Positions 14,192-20,413 of a DNA stretch of 23,268 bases are shown here, one piece after another (the stretch's first letter is position 1; every line of letters begins with the position of its first letter). The stretch is from Mageeibacillus sp. UBA5439 (GTDB taxonomy: Bacteria > Bacillota > Clostridia > Saccharofermentanales > DTU023), in NCBI GenBank assembly GCA_002427505.1, contig DIRJ01000048.1, positions 1-23,268 of the forward strand, in the 5' to 3' direction. Made by a program: the position numbers and the translations under genes. The notes beneath the pieces were generated by a model, which saw only the letters and a program-made list of their open reading frames with translations, searched no databases and had not been told where the DNA came from.

Positions 14192-15382
14192 TCAGTCTTG
14201 CGCCAGCAAAGCTTCTGCAATATTTCTGGCCTGATCCAGATCTTCCTGAGTCGGATTCCAGTTGACCCGAAGTGAAGCATCCAGCAGATCGAATCCCGCT
14301 TCCGTCAGGCGTTCCTGCAAAATTTTAACGGATTCACCGGACCAGCCGTAGCAACCGAAGGCGGCAGCTTTTTTATGCTTAAACTTTAAAGATTTTAAGA
14401 AAGACAGCCAGCCACTCATACCGGATAAAACGTCATTTCCTGCTGTCGGTGAGCCCACTGCGATAGCTCTGGACTTGAATACTTCTGTCATAATCTCATT
14501 TTTGTCGGTTTTTGCAATGTTAAAAACCTTGACTTTCGTTTCGGGAGAAAGCTCATTGATGTGTCCGGCGATGGCGTTAGCCAGTGCTGCAGTGCCCTCC
14601 CACATGGTTTCATAAGCAATTGTAATCTGATCTTCCTGGTAGGCATCGGCCCAGGCGGCATATTTTTCAACTATTTGTGTGGGATTGTCACGCCAGATTA
14701 CACCGTGGCTGGGAGCGATGATGTCAATATCCAGATTAAATCCCGCGATTTCTTCCAGCTTGCGACTGACCAGAGCAGAGAAGGGGTTAAGAATATTGGC
14801 GTAGTATTTCATAGCTTCCTTCTCCAGCAGGCAGGGATCAGCCAGATCGTTAAAAAGCTCCTCAACTGCGAAGTGCTGACCGAAGGCATCATTGGAAAAG
14901 AGGATATTATCGCCTGTCAGATAGCTGGCCATGCTGTCTGGCCAGTGCAACATGCGCATTTCAACAAAGACGAGAGATTTGCCGTTGCCCACGTCAAGAG
15001 TGTCCCCGGTTTTGACAACATTGAAGTTCCAGTCTTTATGATACTGACCTTTTAAGCTTTTAACAGCGTTGGCTGTACAATAGATAGGCGTATCAGGGAT
15101 CTCCCGCATTAAAGCCGGAAGCGCTCCTGAGTGATCGACTTCACCATGGTTTACAACGATATAGTCAATATCCTTAAGATCAATTTCCTGCTTCAAATTA
15201 TCCAGAAAATACTCGCCGTGAGGCTTCCAGATTGTGTCCACCAGAACGGTTTTTTCTTCTTCAATCAGATAGGCGTTCTGACTGGAACCATTGAAAATGC
15301 TATAATCACTACCGTGAAATTCTTGCAGCTCCCAGTCAATGAAGCCGATCCAGCTGACATTGTTTTTAACTTTCTTGCGCAT
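14192..15382 (-). CDS. fprA: Class A flavodiiron protein (O2/NO reductase)
   Basis: Seen: 396 aa, ATG at 15382 with AAGGAG eight bases upstream. The N-terminal metallo-beta-lactamase-like domain (1-250) has all the diiron ligands: His79, Glu81, Asp83 (NHGEVDH, with His84), His146 (MLHWPDS), Asp165 and His226 (PSHGVIW). The C-terminal flavodoxin domain (about 252-396) has the FMN loops (YETMWEGTAALA, GSPTAGNDV, FGCYGWSGE). There is no rubredoxin or flavin-reductase extension, so it is class A. Known: reduces O2 to water and/or NO to N2O with electrons from rubredoxin or F420H2, protecting anaerobes. A single-gene transcript with its own promoter and a terminator. Confidence 0.97.
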   Translation of the reverse strand: MRKKVKNNVSWIGFIDWELQEFHGSDYSIFNGSSQNAYLIEEEKTVLVDTIWKPHGEYFLDNLKQEIDLKDIDYIVVNHGEVDHSGALPALMREIPDTPIYCTANAVKSLKGQYHKDWNFNVVKTGDTLDVGNGKSLVFVEMRMLHWPDSMASYLTGDNILFSNDAFGQHFAVEELFNDLADPCLLEKEAMKYYANILNPFSALVSRKLEEIAGFNLDIDIIAPSHGVIWRDNPTQIVEKYAAWADAYQEDQITIAYETMWEGTAALANAIAGHINELSPETKVKVFNIAKTDKNEIMTEVFKSRAIAVGSPTAGNDVLSGMSGWLSFLKSLKFKHKKAAAFGCYGWSGESVKILQERLTEAGFDLLDASLRVNWNPTQEDLDQARNIAEALLAQD

Positions 15383-15440
15383 CGAAAAATCTCCTTACGT
15401 AAAATATGCTTATTTGATGTCTTGGTTTTCTTATCATCTA

Positions 15441-15468
15441 ATCATAGCAAAGAATGTAAAGATGACAC
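15441..15468 (-). promoter_or_regulatory. Promoter of fprA
   Basis: On the minus strand GTGTCA (15468-15463), a 16-nt spacer and TATGAT (15446-15441), the latter preceded by TGC as an extended -10. This lies about 60 nt upstream of the start codon. Confidence 0.55.
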
Positions 15469-15510
15469 TTAGTTTTGATAAAAGTTACAGATTAGCCAGG
15501 CACATGAGAA

Positions 15511-15581
15511 GTTATGTTACTAGTGTTTTTGTCCGGAGATGCTATATTTTCTCTAAAGAAAATACCATCCGGAAACATAGC
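15511..15581. repeat. Nested inverted repeat in the fprA-secG intergenic region
   Basis: Three nested pairings: TATTTTCT (15545-15552) with AGAAAATA (15557-15564) around a 4-nt loop; TCCGGA (15532-15537) with TCCGGA (15568-15573); and GTTATGTT (15511-15518) with AACATAGC (15574-15581) with one G-U pair. Together they make a 71-nt stem with internal loops. The arms read on either strand; it lies upstream of the secG promoter and beyond the fprA promoter. Apart from this and the two promoters, the 316-nt gap holds nothing I recognise. Confidence 0.55.
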
Positions 15582-15635
15582 AGCTCTTTGTGTCATTACA
15601 GCTGCAGCTTTGAGTGAGGAATTTTAACGAATAAT

Positions 15636-15665
15636 TTGCCTTTTCACCCGTCTCTGTGATATTAT
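15636..15665 (+). promoter_or_regulatory. Promoter of secG
   Basis: TTGCCT (15636-15641), an 18-nt spacer and TATTAT (15660-15665). Transcription would start near 15672, leaving a leader of about 27 nt that contains the GGAGG ribosome site. Confidence 0.65.
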
Positions 15666-15698
15666 CATTCGGCGTACAGTAGCTTATGGAGGTTAGCA

Positions 15699-15950
15699 AT
15701 GAATACCCTACAAATTGTCCTCGGCGTCATTTATGTCCTTATTTGCATAGGACTCGTTATTACAGTCATGTTTCAAGAATCCTCATCTAAAGGTTTGGGT
15801 GTGCTCGCAGGCGAAAAAACAGACACTTTTTATGGGAAAACCAAGAAAAACAGCCGTGATGCAATCCTGTCCCGTTTGACTGTTGTGTTTGCCGTATCAT
15901 TCGCAGTGCTGTCGATGGTACTCTATCTATTGACTGGCCGGGGAATCTAG
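15699..15950 (+). CDS. secG: Preprotein translocase subunit SecG
   Basis: Seen: 83 aa, ATG with GGAGG six bases upstream. Two membrane segments (about 4-24 and 57-79) are joined by a short cytoplasmic loop containing QESSSKGLGVLAG and the polar KTKKNSRDAILSRLT, typical of Gram-positive SecG. Role: the small accessory subunit of the SecYEG channel that aids SecA-driven protein export. It has its own promoter and a strong terminator 30 nt downstream, so it appears monocistronic. Confidence 0.95.
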   Translation: MNTLQIVLGVIYVLICIGLVITVMFQESSSKGLGVLAGEKTDTFYGKTKKNSRDAILSRLTVVFAVSFAVLSMVLYLLTGRGI

Positions 15951-15979
15951 CGGATTTTGAGTTTCTTTAATAGAAAGAT

Positions 15980-16004
15980 AAAAAGAGCCGCAGGGCTCTT
16001 TTTT
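15980..16004. terminator. Terminator of secG, probably bidirectional
   Basis: AAAAAGAGCC (15980-15989) pairs with GGCTCTTTTT (15994-16003) around the loop GCAG, with a run of T on the plus strand and a run of A before the stem. It follows secG and also lies just after the stop of the leftward HPr-like gene, so it can serve both. Confidence 0.93.
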
Positions 16005-16027
16005 ACTTTTACTTACTCAGTCTCTTG

Positions 16028-16282
16028 CTAGGCTTGCTGGTCCGGATTGTTCTGGCAAATAGAAAATGGAGCCAGACGCTCCATTAGTTCAGCCGGTACA
16101 TCATCTCTCATTTCAACAGTGACCGGTTCATTCAGGTTTAAACTGAAAATACCCATAATAGATTTGGCGTCGACAACATACGGTCCCGAGACAATACTGA
16201 TCTGACCGGGATACTGATTGACCAGGCGAACAAAATTCTTAACGCGTTCTATTGATGAAAGCAAAATTTGACAACGTTGCAT
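16028..16282 (-). CDS. HPr-like protein lacking the phosphorylatable histidine
   Basis: Seen: 84 aa, ATG with GGAGG four bases upstream. The second half matches HPr: YVVDAKSIMGIFSLNL contains the Ser-46-type site (KSIMG). In the N-terminal region, where HPr has the GIHARPA active site, this protein reads SSIERVKNF, so His15 is missing. Known: Bacillus Crh also lacks His15 and works only as a Ser46-phosphorylated corepressor in carbon catabolite repression; similar His-less HPr-like proteins are common in Clostridia. Inference: a regulator rather than a PTS phosphocarrier. It stands alone with no PTS gene nearby. Confidence 0.85.
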   Translation of the reverse strand: MQRCQILLSSIERVKNFVRLVNQYPGQISIVSGPYVVDAKSIMGIFSLNLNEPVTVEMRDDVPAELMERLAPFSICQNNPDQQA

Positions 16283-16417
16283 AAGACCTCCGAAATTATC
16301 TATTTCAGTTTATATGAAAGCGGGATAATATACTAGGATATATGTACTCTGTTTCATATCAGGGACTTAAAATTGCTAAGTATATTATGATAATCATGTT
16401 ATTTAGAAAGATTTTTA
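16283..16417. other. Short divergent region between the HPr-like gene and mtaB
   Basis: 135 nt between divergent starts. AT-rich, with TATTATGATAAT (16382-16393 region) as a possible -10 for mtaB; no clear -35 was found. No other element is apparent. Confidence 0.3.
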
Positions 16418-17776
16418 ATGAATTTAAAAGAGCAAATTAGATTTGCCTCGCTGGCATTGGGTTGCAAGACCAATCAATATGAGATGGACGCTCTCAACGA
16501 TGAAGCGGCAGCTGCAGGATTTCAATTAGTGTCCGCTGATGATCCGGCGGATGTTTATGTCCTGAATTCCTGTACGGTAACGGCCGAAGCAGGCCGTAAA
16601 TGCCGGCAAATGCTGCGGCGTTTCCGCAAGCAGAATCCGGAAGCACTCATTGTCTGCTGTGGCTGTCATTCTGAGCTTTATGATCTGGGACCACTCTCTG
16701 ACCTTTCCATCGGCACAGTTGGCCGCTCGAAACTGTTGGCTGCGATTATGAGCAAACTGGTAGAAGCTGAGGACCCGGATGCTGTGTCGCTGCGCCAGGA
16801 GCGCTTTGCAGCGGACAATGGCGATTATTTGTGGAAACAGTATGAAGAACTGCCCGGTACAGCATATGCCGAGGAGACACGCGCATATTTGAAAATACAG
16901 GATGGCTGTGACAACCGCTGTTCTTATTGTGCCACTACGCTGGCACGCGGTCCTGCGCGCAGCCGGCAGCCGGAGGCGATTCTGCGTGAAGCAGAGCAGC
17001 TGATAGAGGCAAAATATGGTGAGCTGGTACTGACCGGAACAAACCTCAATTCTTATGCCTGCGAGTGGCAGCGCAATGATCCGGAAGCTCCCGGGCTGAT
17101 TGACCTTCTCGAAGAACTGAACCGGATTCCGGGCCTGATCCGCCTGCGGCTGAGTTCTCTTGACGCAGCCGGAATTATTACAGACGAATTTATGGAGCGT
17201 TATGCCAAAATTGAGCGCGCCTGTCCACATTTCCACCTTTCACTGCAAAGCGGCAGCGACAGGATTCTGCGCGCGATGCGGCGACGTGATACACGCGAAA
17301 GTTTTCGCAGGGCTGTACAGACTGTACGTAAATATTTACCTGCAGCGGCAATCAGTACTGACATAATTGTTGGTTTTCCCGGAGAGACAGAAGAAGACTT
17401 CCGGGATACTTTGGATTTATGCGAGGAAATGGATTTCATGCGGATCCATGTCTTCCGTTTTTCCCGGCGCGAACACACGGCGGCCTACGACCTGCCTGAT
17501 CAGCTGCCGGGTGATGTTAAACGTGAACGGGCGGAAAGAATGCATGAACTTGCCGAAAAACTAGGCCGACGGGCAATAGACAGAAGTCTGGGGGAGATCA
17601 GAGAGGTCCTGGCCGAAAGAAATGATGAGCTGGACAGATGGCATGGTTATACGGAAGACTATCTTCCGGCTGTTGTTTTGCCTGACGCAGACCGGCCTGT
17701 TTCCCGGGGTGATCTGCTTAAGGTCAGATTGTGTGAACGCTGTGACTCTTTTGTAATAGCTAGGGTCTGTGATTGA
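16418..17776 (+). CDS. mtaB: tRNA (t6A37) C2-methylthiotransferase MtaB
   Basis: Seen: 452 aa. The N-terminal MTTase domain has SLALGCKTNQYE (Cys16), LNSCTVT (Cys52) and VCCGCHSE (Cys83 region) for one [4Fe-4S] cluster. The radical SAM domain has CDNRCSYC (Cys164, Cys168, Cys171), followed by ARGPARSR, LTGTNLNSY, IRLRLSSLD and HFHLSLQSGSDRILRAMRRR; a C-terminal TRAM-like part covers about 390-452. The NQYE wording and lack of MiaB-type features favour MtaB (YqeV) over MiaB. Reaction: adds a methylthio group to t6A at position 37 of ANN-decoding tRNAs. The ribosome site is weak (AGAAAG). Followed by ireB after 39 nt. Confidence 0.92.
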   Translation: MNLKEQIRFASLALGCKTNQYEMDALNDEAAAAGFQLVSADDPADVYVLNSCTVTAEAGRKCRQMLRRFRKQNPEALIVCCGCHSELYDLGPLSDLSIGTVGRSKLLAAIMSKLVEAEDPDAVSLRQERFAADNGDYLWKQYEELPGTAYAEETRAYLKIQDGCDNRCSYCATTLARGPARSRQPEAILREAEQLIEAKYGELVLTGTNLNSYACEWQRNDPEAPGLIDLLEELNRIPGLIRLRLSSLDAAGIITDEFMERYAKIERACPHFHLSLQSGSDRILRAMRRRDTRESFRRAVQTVRKYLPAAAISTDIIVGFPGETEEDFRDTLDLCEEMDFMRIHVFRFSRREHTAAYDLPDQLPGDVKRERAERMHELAEKLGRRAIDRSLGEIREVLAERNDELDRWHGYTEDYLPAVVLPDADRPVSRGDLLKVRLCERCDSFVIARVCD

Positions 17777-17815
17777 TGTTAGACTGTAAAAAGCATAAAA
17801 ATGGAGGGATTACTT

Positions 17816-18070
17816 ATGGATCAAGGTGATACAGCTCGCTTCGAAATTGTTACCGACCGCAAGCAGCAGGCGCATGATATCATGGCGGAAGTTATGATTT
17901 CACTGGAGGAAAAAGGCTATAACCCGATCAATCAGCTTGTCGGCTATTTTCTCTCCGGTGATCCCACTTATATAACTAATCATAAAGGCGCACGTGGCGT
18001 GATCAGACGTATGGAGCGTGATGATTTGCTGGCGGTAATTGTCAAGGATTATGTTGAACGGCTTGATTAG
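17816..18070 (+). CDS. ireB: IreB family regulatory phosphoprotein (UPF0297/DUF965)
   Basis: Seen: 84 aa from ATG 17816, seven bases after GGAGGG; the in-frame ATG at 17801 overlaps that ribosome site. The conserved core EEKGYNPINQLVGYFLSGDP, then TYITNHKGARGVIRRMERD, is diagnostic of the IreB family. Known: in Enterococcus faecalis IreB is phosphorylated on N-terminal threonines by the Ser/Thr kinase IreK and lowers cephalosporin resistance. Here the N-terminus (MDQGDTARFEIVTD) has Thr6 and Thr13 as possible sites. Position directly before ruvX (3-nt gap) and upstream of DUF1292 genes is the classic Firmicutes order. Confidence 0.96.
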   Translation: MDQGDTARFEIVTDRKQQAHDIMAEVMISLEEKGYNPINQLVGYFLSGDPTYITNHKGARGVIRRMERDDLLAVIVKDYVERLD

Positions 18071-18073
18071 CAG

Positions 18074-18499
18074 ATGAGAGCTTTGGGCATTGATTTCGGT
18101 TTGCGCCGTGTCGGCATTGCTTTGAGCGATCCTTTGCGGATTGTGGCCTCAAGACACTCAACGCTGAATTGGAACGGCAAGGATGTGGATGCGCTGATAG
18201 AGCGTATTTTTAATCTCTGTGAAGAAAATCAGGTCAGCACTATTGTTGTTGGCTATCCGCTGCGTACTGATGGTGACAAAAGTCCCATGACTGATCTGAC
18301 TGTGAACTTTGCTGATCAGCTCAGGCAAGGCGGCAGGGAAGTGGTCCTGGTAGATGAGAGATACACATCACTGATTGCCGGCCAGATTCTTCAAGAAACA
18401 AAAAGAAATCCTGGGCGTGATAAAGGTCTTCTTGACCGGATTGCTGCTGAAATAATCTTGCAGGACTACTTGGAAAGTGAACGAGATTGTGCTCTTTAG
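18074..18499 (+). CDS. ruvX: YqgF/RuvX family Holliday-junction resolvase-like nuclease
   Basis: Seen: 141 aa, RNase H-like fold. MRALGIDFGLRRVGIALSD holds the first catalytic Asp7; VVGYPLRTDGDKSP is the family loop; VDERYTS provides Glu95; LLDRIAAEIILQDYL provides Asp121. Length is normal (about 138-150). Known roles: in E. coli YqgF takes part in 16S rRNA 5' maturation and resolvase activity has been reported in some species. No ribosome site is seen; the ATG is 4 nt after the ireB stop, so translation is probably coupled. Confidence 0.95.
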   Translation: MRALGIDFGLRRVGIALSDPLRIVASRHSTLNWNGKDVDALIERIFNLCEENQVSTIVVGYPLRTDGDKSPMTDLTVNFADQLRQGGREVVLVDERYTSLIAGQILQETKRNPGRDKGLLDRIAAEIILQDYLESERDCAL

Positions 18500-18521
18500 G
18501 CTACACGCGTCAACGTGCATC

Positions 18522-18530
18522 TGTTATAAT
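18522..18530 (+). promoter_or_regulatory. Extended -10 promoter before the DUF1292 genes
   Basis: TGTTATAAT is a full TATAAT with a TG extended -10 (18522-18530), located 106 nt upstream of the DUF1292 start. No good -35 is present, which extended -10 promoters tolerate. The leader contains GTCTG/CAGAC (around 18582-18596) as a small hairpin. Confidence 0.55.
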
Positions 18531-18636
18531 CTGCCCTAAGCTCAGAAAACACGTATCTTAACGACAGCTCATGTTTTGCCAGTGTCTGTCACCAGACTGT
18601 CTGAGCATAAATTTGAACTAAGAGGAGGAAATATAA

Positions 18637-19014
18637 ATGGATTTCTTAAAACTTTACTACAGCTCTCACCAGGACGGATGTTCTTGTGCTCATGATCATG
18701 ATGAGCATGATGATTTTGATGATGATTTTGAGGATTCTGAGATTATTCTGGTGGATCCCGAAACCAATGAAGAGTTTTCCTTTATCTTCTATGACAATTT
18801 TATTTTCGAGGATGAGGAATACTGCGTTCTGGCTACCAGAGAGGACGAAGATGACGAGGAGTCCTTTTCCTGGTTGATTATGCAGTATAGTTGTGACGAA
18901 GATGGCGAAGAGTCCCTGATCAGTTTAGATGAGGAAGAAGAAGACCGCATTTACGCTGTGTACGAAGCCATGCTCGATGAAATGGACGAGGATGAGGAGA
19001 ATGAAGAGGACTAG
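18637..19014 (+). CDS. DUF1292 domain protein with His/Asp-rich N-terminus (YrzB-like)
   Basis: Seen: 125 aa, ATG after AGGAGG. Extremely acidic. Residues 15-32 are CSCAHDHDEHDDFDDDF, rich in Cys, His and Asp and able in principle to bind metal. The core SEIILVDPETNEEFSFIFYDNFIFEDEEYCVLA (quoted in parts: EIILVDPETNEEFSF, DNFIFEDEEYCVLA) matches DUF1292 (YrzB), followed by a Glu/Asp-rich tail DEMDEDEENEED. Known: YrzB homologues lie after ireB and ruvX in many Firmicutes; function is unknown. Here a promoter and 137 nt separate it from ruvX. Confidence 0.92.
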   Translation: MDFLKLYYSSHQDGCSCAHDHDEHDDFDDDFEDSEIILVDPETNEEFSFIFYDNFIFEDEEYCVLATREDEDDEESFSWLIMQYSCDEDGEESLISLDEEEEDRIYAVYEAMLDEMDEDEENEED

Positions 19015-19357
19015 TACTTCTTCAAGCTCGGACAAGAAGTCAGAACATCGTCCAATTGGCCGAAAACGCAGCATTGAAGATGATGTTCTGGCAGTTTTAA
19101 TCGATGAGCGTTCGGGACGTGAATACTACGTCTCTATGCTCGATAGTTTTCCGTACAAAGGTCGTTCTTATTCGGTTATGTATAATTACGAGCCTGATGA
19201 TGGTTATCGTCGTGATCCGGAAATTGTTATTATGCGTTCCTGGCGTGATGATAAGGGGGAGCAGTTGTTTTCTTCGATCAGGGATCGCAAGGAATTGGAT
19301 GCAGTTTTCGAAGTATTTTTCAGTCGATACGCAGAGTCGCTTACTTCAGATTCATAA
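19001..19357 (+). CDS. Second DUF1292 domain protein
   Basis: Seen: 118 aa from ATG 19001, overlapping the preceding DUF1292 gene by 14 nt; GAGGAT nine bases upstream can act as ribosome site. Longer in-frame reading back to 18929 only mirrors the acidic tail of the neighbour. A basic, Ser/Thr-rich N-terminus (MKRTSTSSSSDKK) precedes the DUF1292 core DVLAVLIDERSGREYYVSML, then DSFPYKGRSYSVMYNYEPDD. Two DUF1292 genes in tandem suggest duplication and divergence: the first is acidic, this one has a positively charged head, so a direct interaction between the two is possible (inference). Function unknown. Confidence 0.85.
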   Translation: MKRTSTSSSSDKKSEHRPIGRKRSIEDDVLAVLIDERSGREYYVSMLDSFPYKGRSYSVMYNYEPDDGYRRDPEIVIMRSWRDDKGEQLFSSIRDRKELDAVFEVFFSRYAESLTSDS

Positions 19358-19438
19358 GTTCAGCAGACTGAGCATTGATCCCTGAGCTATCCAGCAAAGA
19401 GAGCGGGCTCAATTCGACTATGAATGGCAGGGAAAGAT

Positions 19439-20413
19439 ATGTCGCAGCGTATAGAAGCTATGCCTGAGAGTGAGGACAGCAGAGAAGTGCAGTTTTCGCA
19501 GCGAAAATTTCCGCTGGCTTCTGTTCTGGTTCCGGTATTATTCCTTTTTTTACATCAGATTATGCTTAATGCTATGGCGTATTTGCGGATATTTCTCTAC
19601 GCAAGGAAGTCAGGACTGGCCGGTGATGAGCTGATGAGGGTCTTTTCACGGCCGGATCTCTTTTATGAGTATTTACTTGCATCGGACGCTCAGAATTATG
19701 CTTCTATCTGGGCCATGCTTCTACTGATACCCCTGTATTTGCTATATCTCTTCCGGCGCCGGCGCCGAGACCCTCTTGTTTTGCGTTTGCAAAGGCAAGC
19801 TGTTACAACATATCTTGAAAGTGCAGTGCTGATTATCGGAACACTGGGGCTGACACAGCTCTGGATGTCTTTTCTGCTTTTGTTCGAGGAGGCGGATAAC
19901 TTTGTCGGACGAGCTTTGCGGGACTATCTTATACAAGCGGAACAACTGACTTCAGCTGCAGGTAATCTCCGGCTGCAAATTGCTGCTTTGGTTGTTTTAG
20001 TGCCGATTGCGGAAGAACTCCTGTTTCGCGGTATTTTGCAGGGCGAACTCTCGCTGCGCTTTTCCCGCACGACCAGAGTTCTTGTCAGTTCGGTTATTTT
20101 CGCTGTTTTTCATTTAGACCTTATTCAGGGCAGCTATGTGTTTCTCGCCGGCATTATTCTGGCTCTGGCCTATGAGCTTACCGGAAGTCTGCTTGTCCCG
20201 ATATTCATGCATATCCTCTTCAATTTTATTGGAGGCGGTATCTTGCAGCGGCTTTTAAATCTGGATGAACAGGCCAGCAGCAGCCTGCTTATTCTTATGT
20301 TTATTTTTATTCCTTTGGCACTTGCCGTTTTACTTATCTGGTTGAGGCGTGACAGAGCTGGACGTGAAAAAGCAAGCTACACTTTCAATAATGATCCGAG
20401 TGGTAAAAAATGA
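19439..20413 (+). CDS. CPBP family intramembrane metalloprotease (Abi-like)
   Basis: Seen: 324 aa from ATG 19439, five bases after AGGGA; the in-frame ATG at 19424 has no ribosome site. Polytopic membrane protein with the three CPBP motifs (numbered from 19424): EELLFRG (Glu197, Glu198, Arg202), FAVFH (His230) and HILFN (His263, Asn267). Known: this family includes Rce1-type CAAX proteases and bacteriocin-immunity or Abi proteins; the Glu and His residues act at the active site in the membrane. The target is unknown. The stop overlaps the next ATG as ATGA, so the large surface protein encoded next is translationally coupled to it. Confidence 0.93.
   Translation: MSQRIEAMPESEDSREVQFSQRKFPLASVLVPVLFLFLHQIMLNAMAYLRIFLYARKSGLAGDELMRVFSRPDLFYEYLLASDAQNYASIWAMLLLIPLYLLYLFRRRRRDPLVLRLQRQAVTTYLESAVLIIGTLGLTQLWMSFLLLFEEADNFVGRALRDYLIQAEQLTSAAGNLRLQIAALVVLVPIAEELLFRGILQGELSLRFSRTTRVLVSSVIFAVFHLDLIQGSYVFLAGIILALAYELTGSLLVPIFMHILFNFIGGGILQRLLNLDEQASSSLLILMFIFIPLALAVLLIWLRRDRAGREKASYTFNNDPSGKK

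Noticed and set aside
16526..17236. 236-codon open frame on the minus strand
   Set aside because: Antisense to mtaB, which carries all the radical SAM and MTTase motifs; no ribosome site supports the antisense frame.
18929..19000. N-terminal extension of the second DUF1292 gene
   Set aside because: The Lys/Arg/Met-rich extension is the out-of-frame reading of the Asp/Glu-rich tail of the first DUF1292 gene; the domain starts well after ATG 19001.
18700..19010. Repetitive GAT/GAG-rich DNA that looks like a microsatellite
   Set aside because: It encodes the acidic low-complexity stretches of a DUF1292 protein and is explained by coding.
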